Shown: positions 8,096-15,675 of the stretch, piece by piece
Numbering within the stretch: the first letter of the stretch is position 1
Layout: the number at the start of each line of letters is the position of its first letter
NCBI GenBank assembly: GCA_964386505.1
Contig: CAYLSM010000045.1
Location: forward strand, 1 to 24,977
Length of the DNA stretch: 24,977 nt
Direction: 5' to 3'
Source of the DNA: JAJFUG01 sp964386505
GTDB lineage: Bacteria > Gemmatimonadota > Glassbacteria > GWA2-58-10
The notes under the pieces: generated by a model
Told to the model about the DNA's origin: nothing
The model's database searches: none
The model's input: only the letters and a program-made list of their open reading frames with translations
Made by a program: the position numbers and the translations under genes

Positions 8096-9475
8096 ATGGG
8101 CAAAATCAGGGCGGCGCTGGCCGCAATCGGTCCGGGACTTTTCATGATCGGGTACAATATCGGCACCGGCAGCGTGACCACCATGGCCGAAACCGGCAGC
8201 AAGTACGGCCTGACCCTGCTCTGGGCCGTGGTGCTGTCGTGCCTGGTCACTTTCGTGATGCTGGTCGCCTACGGGCGGTTCACCCTGGTGACCGGCGAAA
8301 CGGCCATTTCTGCTTTCCGGCGGCACCTGCCCCTGGGTAATTTCCTGGCTGTCTACGCCATGATCTCGCTCGCTTTTGGCGAGCTGGCCGCTCTGGCCGG
8401 GATCATGGGAATCCTGACCAGTCTGATCAAGGAATGGACTCGCATTCTTTTCGGCGGGCAAGGGGCGAATGAGGTTCTGACCACCGTGGTGATTCTGGGC
8501 GGCTGTTTCTGGCTGCTCTGGCTGGGGCGCTACTCCTATTTCGAGAAATTCCTCAGCCTGCTCGTGGCGGTGATGGGGGCCAGTTTCCTGGCCAGCGCCT
8601 CCCTGCTGACAGGTGACCCGGCGGCGCTGCTGTCCGGGCTCAGCTTCCGGATGCCCTCCGGGGAGGGGGCCTTTATCAACCTGGCCGCCATAGCCGGGAC
8701 CACCTGCGGGGCGATGGTGTTTGTCATGCGCAGCCTGGTGGTGTCCGAGAAAGGCTGGAATGTGACCAATCTGCGCCAGGAGCGCCTGGATGCCGGAGTC
8801 AGCGCGGCTGTGATGTTTCTGCTGTCGGCCGCGATCATGATCTGCGCCTCGGAGGCCATTTTCCGCCGGGGCGGCGCGCCGGTCTACCAGGCGGTGGACA
8901 TGGTGCGGATGCTTGAGCCGCTGGCCGGACGGTATGCGATCAGTATCCTGGTGGTCGGGATAATCGGCGCCGGGGTGAGCACCATTTTCCCCATCGCCCT
9001 GATCGCTCCCTGGCTGGTCTGCGACTACACCGGCCGCAAGCCCGACCTGAGAAGCCCGCTGTTCCGGGTGCTGGGCGCGGCCGGGCTCCTGCTCGGTCTG
9101 GCTGTCCCGGTGTTCCACTGGCGGCCGGTCTGGGTGATGGTCGCGTCGCAGGCGTTCCAGGCCACGATCCTGCCCGCGGTTACCGTGGCCTCCATGTTCC
9201 TGCTCAACAACCGCGCCCTGATGGGGGAGCACAAGGCCGGCCCCTGGATGAACCTGGGCCTGGTCCTGACCCTGATGTTCTCCTTTTTCACCTCCCTGCC
9301 CGGAATGTTCGACCTGACCGCCGCCCTGACCCGTCAAGCCGCGGGAATCGCCCCCCTCTGGCGCGTCGTTCTGGTCCTGGCCGCGGGCGCGGCGGTGGTG
9401 GCCCCCTGTGTCTGGATCCTCTACGCCTGGGCCGGAAGCCTCAGGGCCGCGTTCCGTTCGCGGTCCGCCGGCTGA
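8096..9475 (+). CDS. Divergent Nramp-family membrane transporter
   Basis: This 459-residue protein has about eleven hydrophobic segments and clear Nramp-family landmarks: GPGLFMIGYNIGTGS at the start of TM1, ETGSKYGLTLLWAVVLS after it, and SQAFQATILPAVTVASMF followed by NNRALMGEHK around TM10. Family members move Mn2+, Fe2+ or, in some branches, other ions. Here both metal-binding motifs are gone: the TM1 DPGN position reads GTGS (residues 23-26) and the TM6 MPH position reads GAM (205-207) within GTTCGAMVFVMRS. A normal divalent-metal role is therefore doubtful. The gene starts 23 bp after the MttB-like stop with AGAGGGG just before the ATG, so the two are likely co-transcribed; import of the methylated substrate or of an ion is possible but is inference. 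Confidence 0.82.
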   Translation: MGKIRAALAAIGPGLFMIGYNIGTGSVTTMAETGSKYGLTLLWAVVLSCLVTFVMLVAYGRFTLVTGETAISAFRRHLPLGNFLAVYAMISLAFGELAALAGIMGILTSLIKEWTRILFGGQGANEVLTTVVILGGCFWLLWLGRYSYFEKFLSLLVAVMGASFLASASLLTGDPAALLSGLSFRMPSGEGAFINLAAIAGTTCGAMVFVMRSLVVSEKGWNVTNLRQERLDAGVSAAVMFLLSAAIMICASEAIFRRGGAPVYQAVDMVRMLEPLAGRYAISILVVGIIGAGVSTIFPIALIAPWLVCDYTGRKPDLRSPLFRVLGAAGLLLGLAVPVFHWRPVWVMVASQAFQATILPAVTVASMFLLNNRALMGEHKAGPWMNLGLVLTLMFSFFTSLPGMFDLTAALTRQAAGIAPLWRVVLVLAAGAAVVAPCVWILYAWAGSLRAAFRSRSAG

Positions 9476-9523
9476 GCCGCCGGTCGGAAATGCGAGCCGT
9501 TCAACCTTACGACCATGATCAAA

Positions 9524-9548
9524 CCGGGAGCGGCCTGGACGCTCCCGG
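9524..9548 (+). terminator. Perfect 9-bp hairpin just before the MBL gene ribosome site
   Basis: CCGGGAGCG (9524-9532) pairs with CGCTCCCGG (9540-9548) over a 7-base loop. It lies 48 bp after the Nramp-like stop and ends one base before the AGGAGG of the next gene. No T-tract follows. It may close the upstream operon or protect and regulate the downstream message. Confidence 0.4.
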
Positions 9549-9560
9549 CAGGAGGAAACC

Positions 9561-10469
9561 ATGAAAAGCATCCGCTGTCTCGTTCTTTTCTGTCTGCTGC
9601 TAACCTGGGGAATACTGGAAGCGCAGACCGTGCCGGAATCTGACTCTCCGGACAGTTGCCGGTTCAGCACCGCTTTCCGTTTCAGACAGTATACGGATGA
9701 GCAGGGCCAGAAGCGGCCCAACCCAGAGCCGGAGCGAATCTACGGGCCGCTCTATTCAGTCGGGCCGGTGGACGTGAGTGTCTATTTGCTGAAAACCGCC
9801 CAGGGGCTGGTCCTGTTCGATTCCGGCTACCGGGGGCGGGACAGCAGCCTGGTCGAGGACAATGTCCGCAAGCTGGGTTTCGACCCGGCCGCGATCAAGA
9901 AAATCTTCGTCACCCACTGGCACCCCGACCACTCCGGCGGCGCGGCGCGGATCGCCGCACTCTCTGGCGCCGAGGTGCTGTTGAACAAATACGACGCCGA
10001 GGTTGTCCGCAGCGGCCTCTACCGCGGCAAACCTGTTCTGACTCCGTGCGATAGAGTGAGAGACATCGAAGATGGCCAGGTGTTCGACCTGGGCGACGCG
10101 ACGGTGAAAGTGCTCTACACCCCCGGGCAGACCCGCGGCGAGGTGGTCTACCTGGTCACGCTGGACGGTCCGCAGGGTCCATGCCGCGCCCTGGCGGCCG
10201 GGGACGCCACCGGGTTCAAGGACGATGTGGAGGAGTTCGAGCAGAACAAGTATCCCGGCATCTGCGCCGATTACGACCGGACCGTGGAAATCCTCAAGTC
10301 CCTTCAGTTCGACCTCTACTTGGGCGGACACCCGCACCAGGTGTTCAATGAGATGCGCGCGGATGGTTTCCCCTTTGTCACGCGCGAGCAGTGGCTGAAA
10401 ATGGTGGAGAACCGTCACCAGCAGAAAGTGGTCTTTCTGCAGGCACACCCGGAGTATGCAAACTACTGA
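9561..10469 (+). CDS. Exported MBL-fold metallo-hydrolase, subclass B3-like, altered zinc ligand
   Basis: Residues 1-22 are a signal peptide ending ILEAQ. The metallo-beta-lactamase fold is shown by LVLFDSGY (84-90), VTHWHPDHSGG with His119, His121, Asp123 and His124, YTPGQTRGEVVYLV (186-198) and LGGHPHQV with His257. This layout resembles subclass B3 lactamases and related secreted hydrolases. In B3 enzymes the 'PGH' histidine is the third ligand of zinc 1; here the codon is CAG, giving Gln190. The Zn2 set (Asp123, His124, His257) remains. Activity could therefore be lactonase, lactamase, phosphodiesterase-like or reduced; the substrate cannot be read. AGGAGG (9550-9555) lies 5 bp before the ATG, a strong start. 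It opens a run of exported proteins reaching 12386. Confidence 0.88.
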   Translation: MKSIRCLVLFCLLLTWGILEAQTVPESDSPDSCRFSTAFRFRQYTDEQGQKRPNPEPERIYGPLYSVGPVDVSVYLLKTAQGLVLFDSGYRGRDSSLVEDNVRKLGFDPAAIKKIFVTHWHPDHSGGAARIAALSGAEVLLNKYDAEVVRSGLYRGKPVLTPCDRVRDIEDGQVFDLGDATVKVLYTPGQTRGEVVYLVTLDGPQGPCRALAAGDATGFKDDVEEFEQNKYPGICADYDRTVEILKSLQFDLYLGGHPHQVFNEMRADGFPFVTREQWLKMVENRHQQKVVFLQAHPEYANY

Positions 10470-10562
10470 TCCGACCGGTTTCCACAGGCTGGGCCGCGAG
10501 AAGCCGGAGTTGCAATTGACTGCAAGTCTGCGATAGGACACTGTCAAGAATTGGAGGGAAAA

Positions 10563-11570
10563 ATGTCCAACTCCCGCAATGAGGCAAGAGAATGTGGGAA
10601 GCCGAGACCGGTTGATAGAGGCAGAATAAACCGCAGGGATTTTTTTGTCACCGGTGCGGTCGGAGCGGCCATTGCCGGAATGAGTTTCAGTCGAAAAGTT
10701 GAGGCCGGGGATGAGACTCTGGCGCAAAAAGAGAGCGCGGTGCGGCCAGATTCTGACAGCACCGGCAAGCCGGTTCCAAGGCAGGAAATAAGGACTCAGA
10801 AAATATCTTTCAACAGTGAAACCGGGGAGCCCAGCTCCATACTTTTCGATTCTGTGCTTCCCGGAGAAGTGCATGAACTGGCCACTGACGCCATTTCAAT
10901 CAGCGGGCATTGTTCATATGTGCAAGCCGGCAGGGAAGACGTCTACGATGTCCTGCTGGTTATGTCCGGAAGAGCGACTTTCTCCACGGCAGAGAATAGC
11001 CTGGAGGCCGTTGCGGAACAGATAATAAGGCCCCCCTATGGGAATAAATACCGGATAGAGGTCAAGGCGGGAGATGAATTCAGGTGTCTGAGGGTTCGCC
11101 GGACTCTGACTGCCGAGGATATCGAAGCGATCAGGCAGAACGCGGACATGCATTCCAGTCTTTATGCCAAAAAATACACCGACTGCCCCGCTTACACCGA
11201 AGCGATAAAGAGTCCCAAAACCCTAAACCGGATGCTGCTGCCTGAAGGTTATGTGCCGCGATTGTGCATGGGAACGGTGGAGACGACTGGCCCGGATTCA
11301 GTCGGAGTCCACGATCACCCCATGCTCGACCAGTTTTTCCTGGGCCTGAAAAACTGCCGTTGCACCTGCAACGCCGATGGAGTAGAGGCGCTCCTTCTGG
11401 AGAACACCCTGCTGCATATTCCCCTCGGTTCGAAACACTCCGCATCGGTTAAACAGGACGAACTTCTTTCTTATCTATGGATGGACATGTTTTTAACGTC
11501 CGAGGGACAGAGTTACATGAGCGAGCAGCATAAGATGGTTGGGCAGGAAAAGGAAGCCGACGGCAAGTAG
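10563..11570 (+). CDS. Tat-exported double-cupin protein
   Basis: The start is ATG 10563 because GGAGGG (10553-10558) lies 4 bp before it; the longer frame from TTG 10551 would bury that site. Residues 22-41 form a Tat signal (INRRDFFVTGAVGAAIAG) with Arg24-Arg25. Two cupin-like halves follow. The C-terminal half (about 225-310) has both cupin motifs: VHDHP with His250 and His252, and HIPLGSKHS with His292 in a P-x-G-x2-H pattern, so one metal is probably bound. The N-terminal half (about 110-180) keeps the outline, but its motif 2 reads PPYGNKY with Tyr in place of His, suggesting loss of metal. Periplasmic location is inferred; the reaction (dioxygenase, isomerase or sugar binding) is unknown. 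Neighbours are the MBL hydrolase and the flavodoxin-like gene. Confidence 0.75.
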   Translation: MSNSRNEARECGKPRPVDRGRINRRDFFVTGAVGAAIAGMSFSRKVEAGDETLAQKESAVRPDSDSTGKPVPRQEIRTQKISFNSETGEPSSILFDSVLPGEVHELATDAISISGHCSYVQAGREDVYDVLLVMSGRATFSTAENSLEAVAEQIIRPPYGNKYRIEVKAGDEFRCLRVRRTLTAEDIEAIRQNADMHSSLYAKKYTDCPAYTEAIKSPKTLNRMLLPEGYVPRLCMGTVETTGPDSVGVHDHPMLDQFFLGLKNCRCTCNADGVEALLLENTLLHIPLGSKHSASVKQDELLSYLWMDMFLTSEGQSYMSEQHKMVGQEKEADGK

Positions 11571-11732
11571 CGTCTCTATCGGAGGGACGTTGACGGATAA
11601 ACCGGAGGGTATGGGAATTAACCGATGACATGCGAATTATAAAATATGTGTTGTTATAAGTCATGCCAGGTTAAAATAGGAAAGGCGAATTATCCCTTTA
11701 TTCCCATACAGACTGGCACCAGGGGAAAGAAA

Positions 11733-12386
11733 ATGTACAACCGCATGCGTTTCATATTGTCCGCATTGCTCGCTTTCCCTCTCTCTCTGTTCGCCGCGGA
11801 TGAAGCGGCGGCGAAGGCCCTCGCCGCGGTCGCTCCGGACAGCCTGCTGCTGGTCTACACCTCCGGCGTGCCTTGCGCCACTGCCACCGATATCCAGGAC
11901 CAGGCCGCGCTGGATGCGATCAGCACCGCCACCTCGAAGGAGCGCGGCGCGATCCGGATAGCGGGGATGCTCGCCGAAAGACTGTCCGCCGAGGGGCTTA
12001 AAGTACGCCTGGCCCGGGCTGAGGAATTCTCCAAGAGCAATGTGGATGAACTGGATAACTACCGGACAATAGTGGTCGGGTCGCCCACCCGGATGGGGAA
12101 CTACGCCTGGGAGATGAAACGCTTTCTGGACCTGGCGCTTATCGGCAATTACCTTCTCAAGCAGCCTGAAAAAGCCAAGACCAAAAAATTTGCACTGTTC
12201 ACTACCGCCGCGGGTGAACGTGGCGCGACGAGCCTGATGACTATCATGGAGAAGGATTTCAAGTCCTATACGATTGCGGGCAAGCAGATATTTTGTGACC
12301 GTCAGAGCGCGGAGGAATTCCAGGCGGCGCTGGACAGTTTCTGCACGCAGATCGATTCAGCCGCAAATGCCGGGAATAAACCTTAG
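11733..12386 (+). CDS. Exported flavodoxin-like protein
   Basis: The start is set at ATG 11733, preceded by AGGGGAAAG, rather than at the upstream ATG 11646, because residues 1-22 then form a clean signal peptide (MRFILSALLAFPLSLFAA). The mature part has a flavodoxin-like order: strand LLLVYTSG (38-45), a helix after SKERGAIRIAGMLAERL (68-84), strand KVRLARAEE, and TIVVGSPTRMGNYAWEMKRFLD (112-133), the usual FMN-edge loop. The phosphate loop is unusual, with roughly 20 extra residues (46-67, including Cys48) between the first strand and the helix. Flavodoxins normally work in the cytoplasm, so an exported one is uncommon; FMN would have to be bound outside or the fold reused. It lies 162 bp after the cupin gene and 48 bp before the GH20 gene. 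Confidence 0.75.
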   Translation: MYNRMRFILSALLAFPLSLFAADEAAAKALAAVAPDSLLLVYTSGVPCATATDIQDQAALDAISTATSKERGAIRIAGMLAERLSAEGLKVRLARAEEFSKSNVDELDNYRTIVVGSPTRMGNYAWEMKRFLDLALIGNYLLKQPEKAKTKKFALFTTAAGERGATSLMTIMEKDFKSYTIAGKQIFCDRQSAEEFQAALDSFCTQIDSAANAGNKP

Positions 12387-12434
12387 GCTGGACGAAACCG
12401 GTTCGACCGGAACCTGATCCGAGGAGCACAAGTC

Positions 12435-14027
12435 ATGCGACTTTTAACGGCAACGCTGATCTTATGTGTTTCCGGCCTGCTCCCCTCCGCCGGGTCCTGC
12501 CAGGATTGCGGCCCGGCACCCCTGATCCCGCGGCCGAACGAGCTGCATCTTCGCGGCGGCTGGATGCGCCTTAGTATCGGCTCCCCGGTGGTGGTCACCG
12601 CGGAAACCCGGGAAGTGGGCCAATACCTGGCTGCATTCCTGGAGCGGGCCAGCGGCTCGGTGATCGAGGTGCGGGAAAGCTCCGCCGGCAGGGGGGATTA
12701 CGCTCCCTGGGACGTGGACGCGGACATCGGAGCGGTGGTGCTCAGCCTCGACCCGCAACTCGAGCGCCTGGGGCCCGAGGGCTACCGGATGAGCATAGAC
12801 AGCAACACGGTGCGGATCAGCGCGGCCACGGCGGATGGGGTGTTCTACGGCTGCCAGAGCCTGCGCCAGCTCATGCCAGCCACGGCCGAGACCGGACGGG
12901 TGCGCGACGCGGCCTGGACAGTCCCGCAGATGACAGTCGAGGATTCGCCGCGTTTCCGCTGGCGCGGCCTTATGGTGGACTGCAGCCGCACTTTCCAGAG
13001 CGTGGAGTACCTGCGCAAGCTGATCGACTGTCTGGCCCTCTACAAGATGAATGTCCTGCACCTGCACCTGACCGACGACCAGGGCTGGCGTCTGCAGATC
13101 ACGCGTTATCCCGAGTTGACCGGCCGGGGTGCCACCTATCCCGAACGCTACCATCAGAGTGGCGGGTTCTACACTCAGGCCCAGATGCGTGAACTGATCG
13201 AGTACGCCCGCATGCGCCGGGTGACAATCGTGCCGGAGATCGAGATGCCCGGCCACTGCATGGGAGCGCTGGCGGCCTACCCGCAGCTTTCCTGCACCGG
13301 CGGGCCGTTCGAGATCTTCCCGTTTTTCAAGGAGGACGGGATACAGACGGATGTGTTCTGCGCCGGGAACGATTCCGTGTTCACGTTCCTGCAGAACGTG
13401 CTGGACGAGGTTATCGGGCTTTTCCCCTCCCCATACATTCACGTGGGCGGGGACGAGGTGCGCAAGACCCGCTGGGAGCACTGCCCCAAGTGCCAGGCCC
13501 GGATGCGGAAAGAGGGCCTGAAAAACGAGGAGGAACTGCAGAGCTGGTTCATCCGCCGGGTCGAGGGATACCTGAATGCCAAGGGCCGTCTGCTGCTCGG
13601 CTGGGACGAGATACTCCAGGGCGGGCTGGCTCCTCGGGCCGCGGTGATGAGCTGGCGCGGGACCGAGGGCGGGATCAAGGCCTCCGGCATGGGCCACGAT
13701 GTGGTGATGAGTCCGACCAGCCACTGCTATCTGGACTATGAGCACACCACTATCCCGGTCGAGAAAGCCTACTCTTTCGACCCGGCCCCGGAGGGGTTCA
13801 CGGATCAGCAGAAACAGCATGTGCTGGGGGTTCAGGGTAATATCTGGACCCATATCGCGGTGAGCGAGCCGGCCGTGGACCGTCAGGTGTTCCCGCGCCT
13901 GATCGCCCTGGCCGAGGTGGGCTGGACCCGGCCCGGGCTGAAAGACTGGAACGGTTTCAGCGCCCGGCTGGGCCGTCACCTGCACCGTCTGGACGAACTG
14001 GGTGTCAACTACTACCGGGGAGAATGA
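12435..14027 (+). CDS. GH20 beta-N-acetylhexosaminidase, exported
   Basis: A signal peptide (residues 1-22) ends near SAGSC, possibly a weak lipobox. Residues about 27-165 form the GH20b alpha/beta domain (LIPRPNEL, then GVFYGCQSLRQL). The catalytic barrel starts at PRFRWRGLMVDCSR (172-185), includes MNVLHLHLTDDQGWRL, and carries the paired acid residues in HVGGDEV (Asp340 polarising the substrate acetamido group, Glu341 acid/base). It continues through GWDEILQGG and QGNIWT to about residue 515. The enzyme removes terminal GlcNAc or GalNAc with substrate-assisted catalysis. 530 residues is usual for a two-domain member. GAGGAG lies about 10 bp before the ATG. Together with GH38 and NagB-like genes it fits breakdown of N-glycans or chitin oligomers. 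Confidence 0.95.
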   Translation: MRLLTATLILCVSGLLPSAGSCQDCGPAPLIPRPNELHLRGGWMRLSIGSPVVVTAETREVGQYLAAFLERASGSVIEVRESSAGRGDYAPWDVDADIGAVVLSLDPQLERLGPEGYRMSIDSNTVRISAATADGVFYGCQSLRQLMPATAETGRVRDAAWTVPQMTVEDSPRFRWRGLMVDCSRTFQSVEYLRKLIDCLALYKMNVLHLHLTDDQGWRLQITRYPELTGRGATYPERYHQSGGFYTQAQMRELIEYARMRRVTIVPEIEMPGHCMGALAAYPQLSCTGGPFEIFPFFKEDGIQTDVFCAGNDSVFTFLQNVLDEVIGLFPSPYIHVGGDEVRKTRWEHCPKCQARMRKEGLKNEEELQSWFIRRVEGYLNAKGRLLLGWDEILQGGLAPRAAVMSWRGTEGGIKASGMGHDVVMSPTSHCYLDYEHTTIPVEKAYSFDPAPEGFTDQQKQHVLGVQGNIWTHIAVSEPAVDRQVFPRLIALAEVGWTRPGLKDWNGFSARLGRHLHRLDELGVNYYRGE

Positions 14028-14084
14028 TCACAGGCTGGGAGGCTTTTACCGGCTGTTTTCCAACGATCCGAACTGTGCCTTTTT

Positions 14085-14118
14085 CGAGGCCCCGACGTTT
14101 AACAATGCCGGGGCCTCG
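14085..14118. repeat. Perfect 10-bp inverted repeat after the GH20 gene
   Basis: CGAGGCCCCG (14085-14094) pairs with CGGGGCCTCG (14109-14118) across a 14-base loop. A run of five T precedes it and none follows, so it does not look like a standard rightward terminator. It is 57 bp after the GH20 stop. Confidence 0.4.
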
Positions 14119-14132
14119 GCGTTGCCGGGCCC

Positions 14133-14165
14133 GGGTCCGAAAAACTTGATTTGGAAGGCGGACCC
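14133..14165 (+). terminator. Possible terminator, GGGTCCG stem followed by TTTAT
   Basis: GGGTCCG (14133-14139) and CGGACCC (14159-14165) form a 7-bp stem with a 19-base loop (which can add CTT/AAG), followed by TTTAT. The right arm and the tail overlap the promoter candidate at 14146-14175. Confidence 0.35.
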
Positions 14166-14175
14166 TTTATACAAT
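14146..14175 (+). promoter_or_regulatory. Sigma70-type promoter candidate for the HEQLH gene
   Basis: TTGATT (14146-14151) and TACAAT (14170-14175, 5 of 6 matches) are 18 bp apart. Transcription would start near 14182, giving a leader of about 79 bases. Nothing else that looks like a gene occupies 14028-14260. Confidence 0.4.
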
Positions 14176-14260
14176 TAGGTGGTGGAACGCTTTCGTATCA
14201 GAAGAGTTGGAGCGGGATGTAAAACCATTTGCATCAGGATGAGGGATCCGGGGGGCGAAC

Positions 14261-15439
14261 ATGTCATTCAGCCGAAGAGCCTTCCTGCGGTCCTGCACTG
14301 GCCTCCTCGTTCCAGCGCTCTTTCCCTCCTACGCCTCCGGTCTCGCCAAGAGCGACCCCGAGATATTCGTGCAGTATGTCCAAGGCAAGAAAGAACACCT
14401 GATCCGCGTGCCTCTTGGCCGCGACCTGCAGGTGGACGGGCTGATCACCGGTATTGTGGTCAACCGGGCCGATAAGGCCAACCTGGCTCTGCTGCCCGAC
14501 ATGTCCCGGCTCATCCCTTTCGACCATCCCGAGTGGAGCCGTGACAACGGGCTGCTCCTGCGCAGCGGTATCTACCAGTTCGACATCCACCGGGCCGGCC
14601 TGGACAACATCGGCCATTTCATCAACCCCGAGAGCCTGACCCAGGGCACCTTTTTCTCGTTCTACCGCGAGCCGGTCACTTACAGGGATTTCTACCTCTC
14701 CGTGGATGACACCCGCCTGTCGATCGACCACCAGAACCCGGAGATTCTGGTCAAGAACATCATGTACATCGGGAACAAGGCGGACAAGTTCTACACCACA
14801 AGAAGGGAATACCTGGATATCCTGCTTAAGCGGGAACAGGAGCTGAGCGCGTTTCCGAACCACAACCTGCCCGTGATTTTTAACCGTTTCGGCGTGGGGG
14901 CGGCCAGCCTGACCCGCGAGGCGATCTGGATCATGCCCGAATGCAAGAAGAAACAACTGATCCCGGTCTACGAGCACGAGCAGCTTCACGACATCACCGA
15001 GACCACCGGCCTGGTGGGTGATCTGGAGCTGATTGACTACTACGTGAGTCTGATCGAGGAAATGCCCGAGGCGAACCGTCAACTGCTGCGCCGGACCCTG
15101 GTTGAGAACCAGGGCCTGAGTCCGTACAAGATCATGCGCGTGGGCAGCAAGATGCAGCTTTTCGGGTTCATAGACGAGAAGCAGTATCTCGACGTGCCGA
15201 TCGAAACCCACCCCGAGCACGATGTCTCCGAGTTCGCCACCAGCTACGCGCACACGCTGATGTACCCGGAGGTGACTCTCCAGCGGCTGAAAGAAGCCCG
15301 TCAGGAGATACGGCTCTCTTACTTGGAGGCCGGGGATAAGATGCTCGATACCCTCAGGCGCGACCCGCAGCGCGCGGGCGGATTCCTCGAGTTTTTCGGC
15401 GAGACGTTCCACTGGATTAAGGGCCGGGCCCTGGCCTGA
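14261..15439 (+). CDS. Tat-exported protein with HEQLH zincin-like motif, family not recognised
   Basis: The 392-residue product begins with a Tat signal (FSRRAFLRSCTGLLVPALF, residues 3-21). I do not recognise the family. Residues 239-243 read HEQLH, an HExxH zinc-peptidase motif, in a helix following IPVY and followed by DITETTG. About 80 residues later SEFATSYAHTL (323-333) supplies Glu324, in a context like the third-ligand helix of gluzincin-type peptidases. The N-terminal part (31-170) is beta-rich, with DHPEWSRDNG, and may be a separate domain. A metallopeptidase working in the periplasm is the best guess; HExxH also occurs by chance, so this needs structural support. GGGGGG ends 5 bp before the ATG, which fixes the start. 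It sits between GH20 and GH38 genes. Confidence 0.65.
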   Translation: MSFSRRAFLRSCTGLLVPALFPSYASGLAKSDPEIFVQYVQGKKEHLIRVPLGRDLQVDGLITGIVVNRADKANLALLPDMSRLIPFDHPEWSRDNGLLLRSGIYQFDIHRAGLDNIGHFINPESLTQGTFFSFYREPVTYRDFYLSVDDTRLSIDHQNPEILVKNIMYIGNKADKFYTTRREYLDILLKREQELSAFPNHNLPVIFNRFGVGAASLTREAIWIMPECKKKQLIPVYEHEQLHDITETTGLVGDLELIDYYVSLIEEMPEANRQLLRRTLVENQGLSPYKIMRVGSKMQLFGFIDEKQYLDVPIETHPEHDVSEFATSYAHTLMYPEVTLQRLKEARQEIRLSYLEAGDKMLDTLRRDPQRAGGFLEFFGETFHWIKGRALA

Positions 15440-15578
15440 CCCCGGAAAAGTGCCGCTTGCGGTTGACGAATACTCCCCAAAGTTCCGCCCTCCGGCTGTG
15501 CCGTCTTCCACCGCCGACCCCATCCATGCTCGTGGTAAGACAATCGAGGAAGGCTCTCCACTTATCGGCCCGTGCCGT

Positions 15579-15604
15579 GTTTTCCTTGCATTGTTCGGGA
15601 AAAC
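15579..15604. repeat. 7-bp inverted repeat upstream of the GH38 gene
   Basis: GTTTTCC (15579-15585) pairs with GGAAAAC (15598-15604). The 15440-15675 gap has an open frame through much of it, but its translation shows no domain and lies before the real GH38 start. No convincing promoter was seen. Confidence 0.25.
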
Positions 15605-15675
15605 AACTAATATCTTTGGAGCCTGATTTTCTAACGCTTTTACCTGCTTTCAGCCAATTCCGGGAGCCGCCGACC

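Noticed and set aside
8045..9721. Long leftward open frame of 558 codons opposite the Nramp-like gene
   Set aside because: Its product is low-complexity, rich in Gly, Gln, His and Arg without domains, while the opposite strand encodes a clear membrane protein. High GC content explains the open frame.
11646..11732. Earlier start for the flavodoxin-like gene
   Set aside because: It would place 29 polar residues before the signal peptide and lacks the ribosome site found before 11733.
12462..13985. Leftward open frame opposite the GH20 gene
   Set aside because: No recognisable domain and wholly inside a complete GH20 gene; similar shadows opposite the GH38, MttB-like, GH39, GH127 and cytochrome genes were rejected for the same reason.
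15457..15675. N-terminal extension of the mannosidase frame
   Set aside because: The extra 73 residues look like translated non-coding DNA and would bury the Tat-type signal that begins after ATG 15676.
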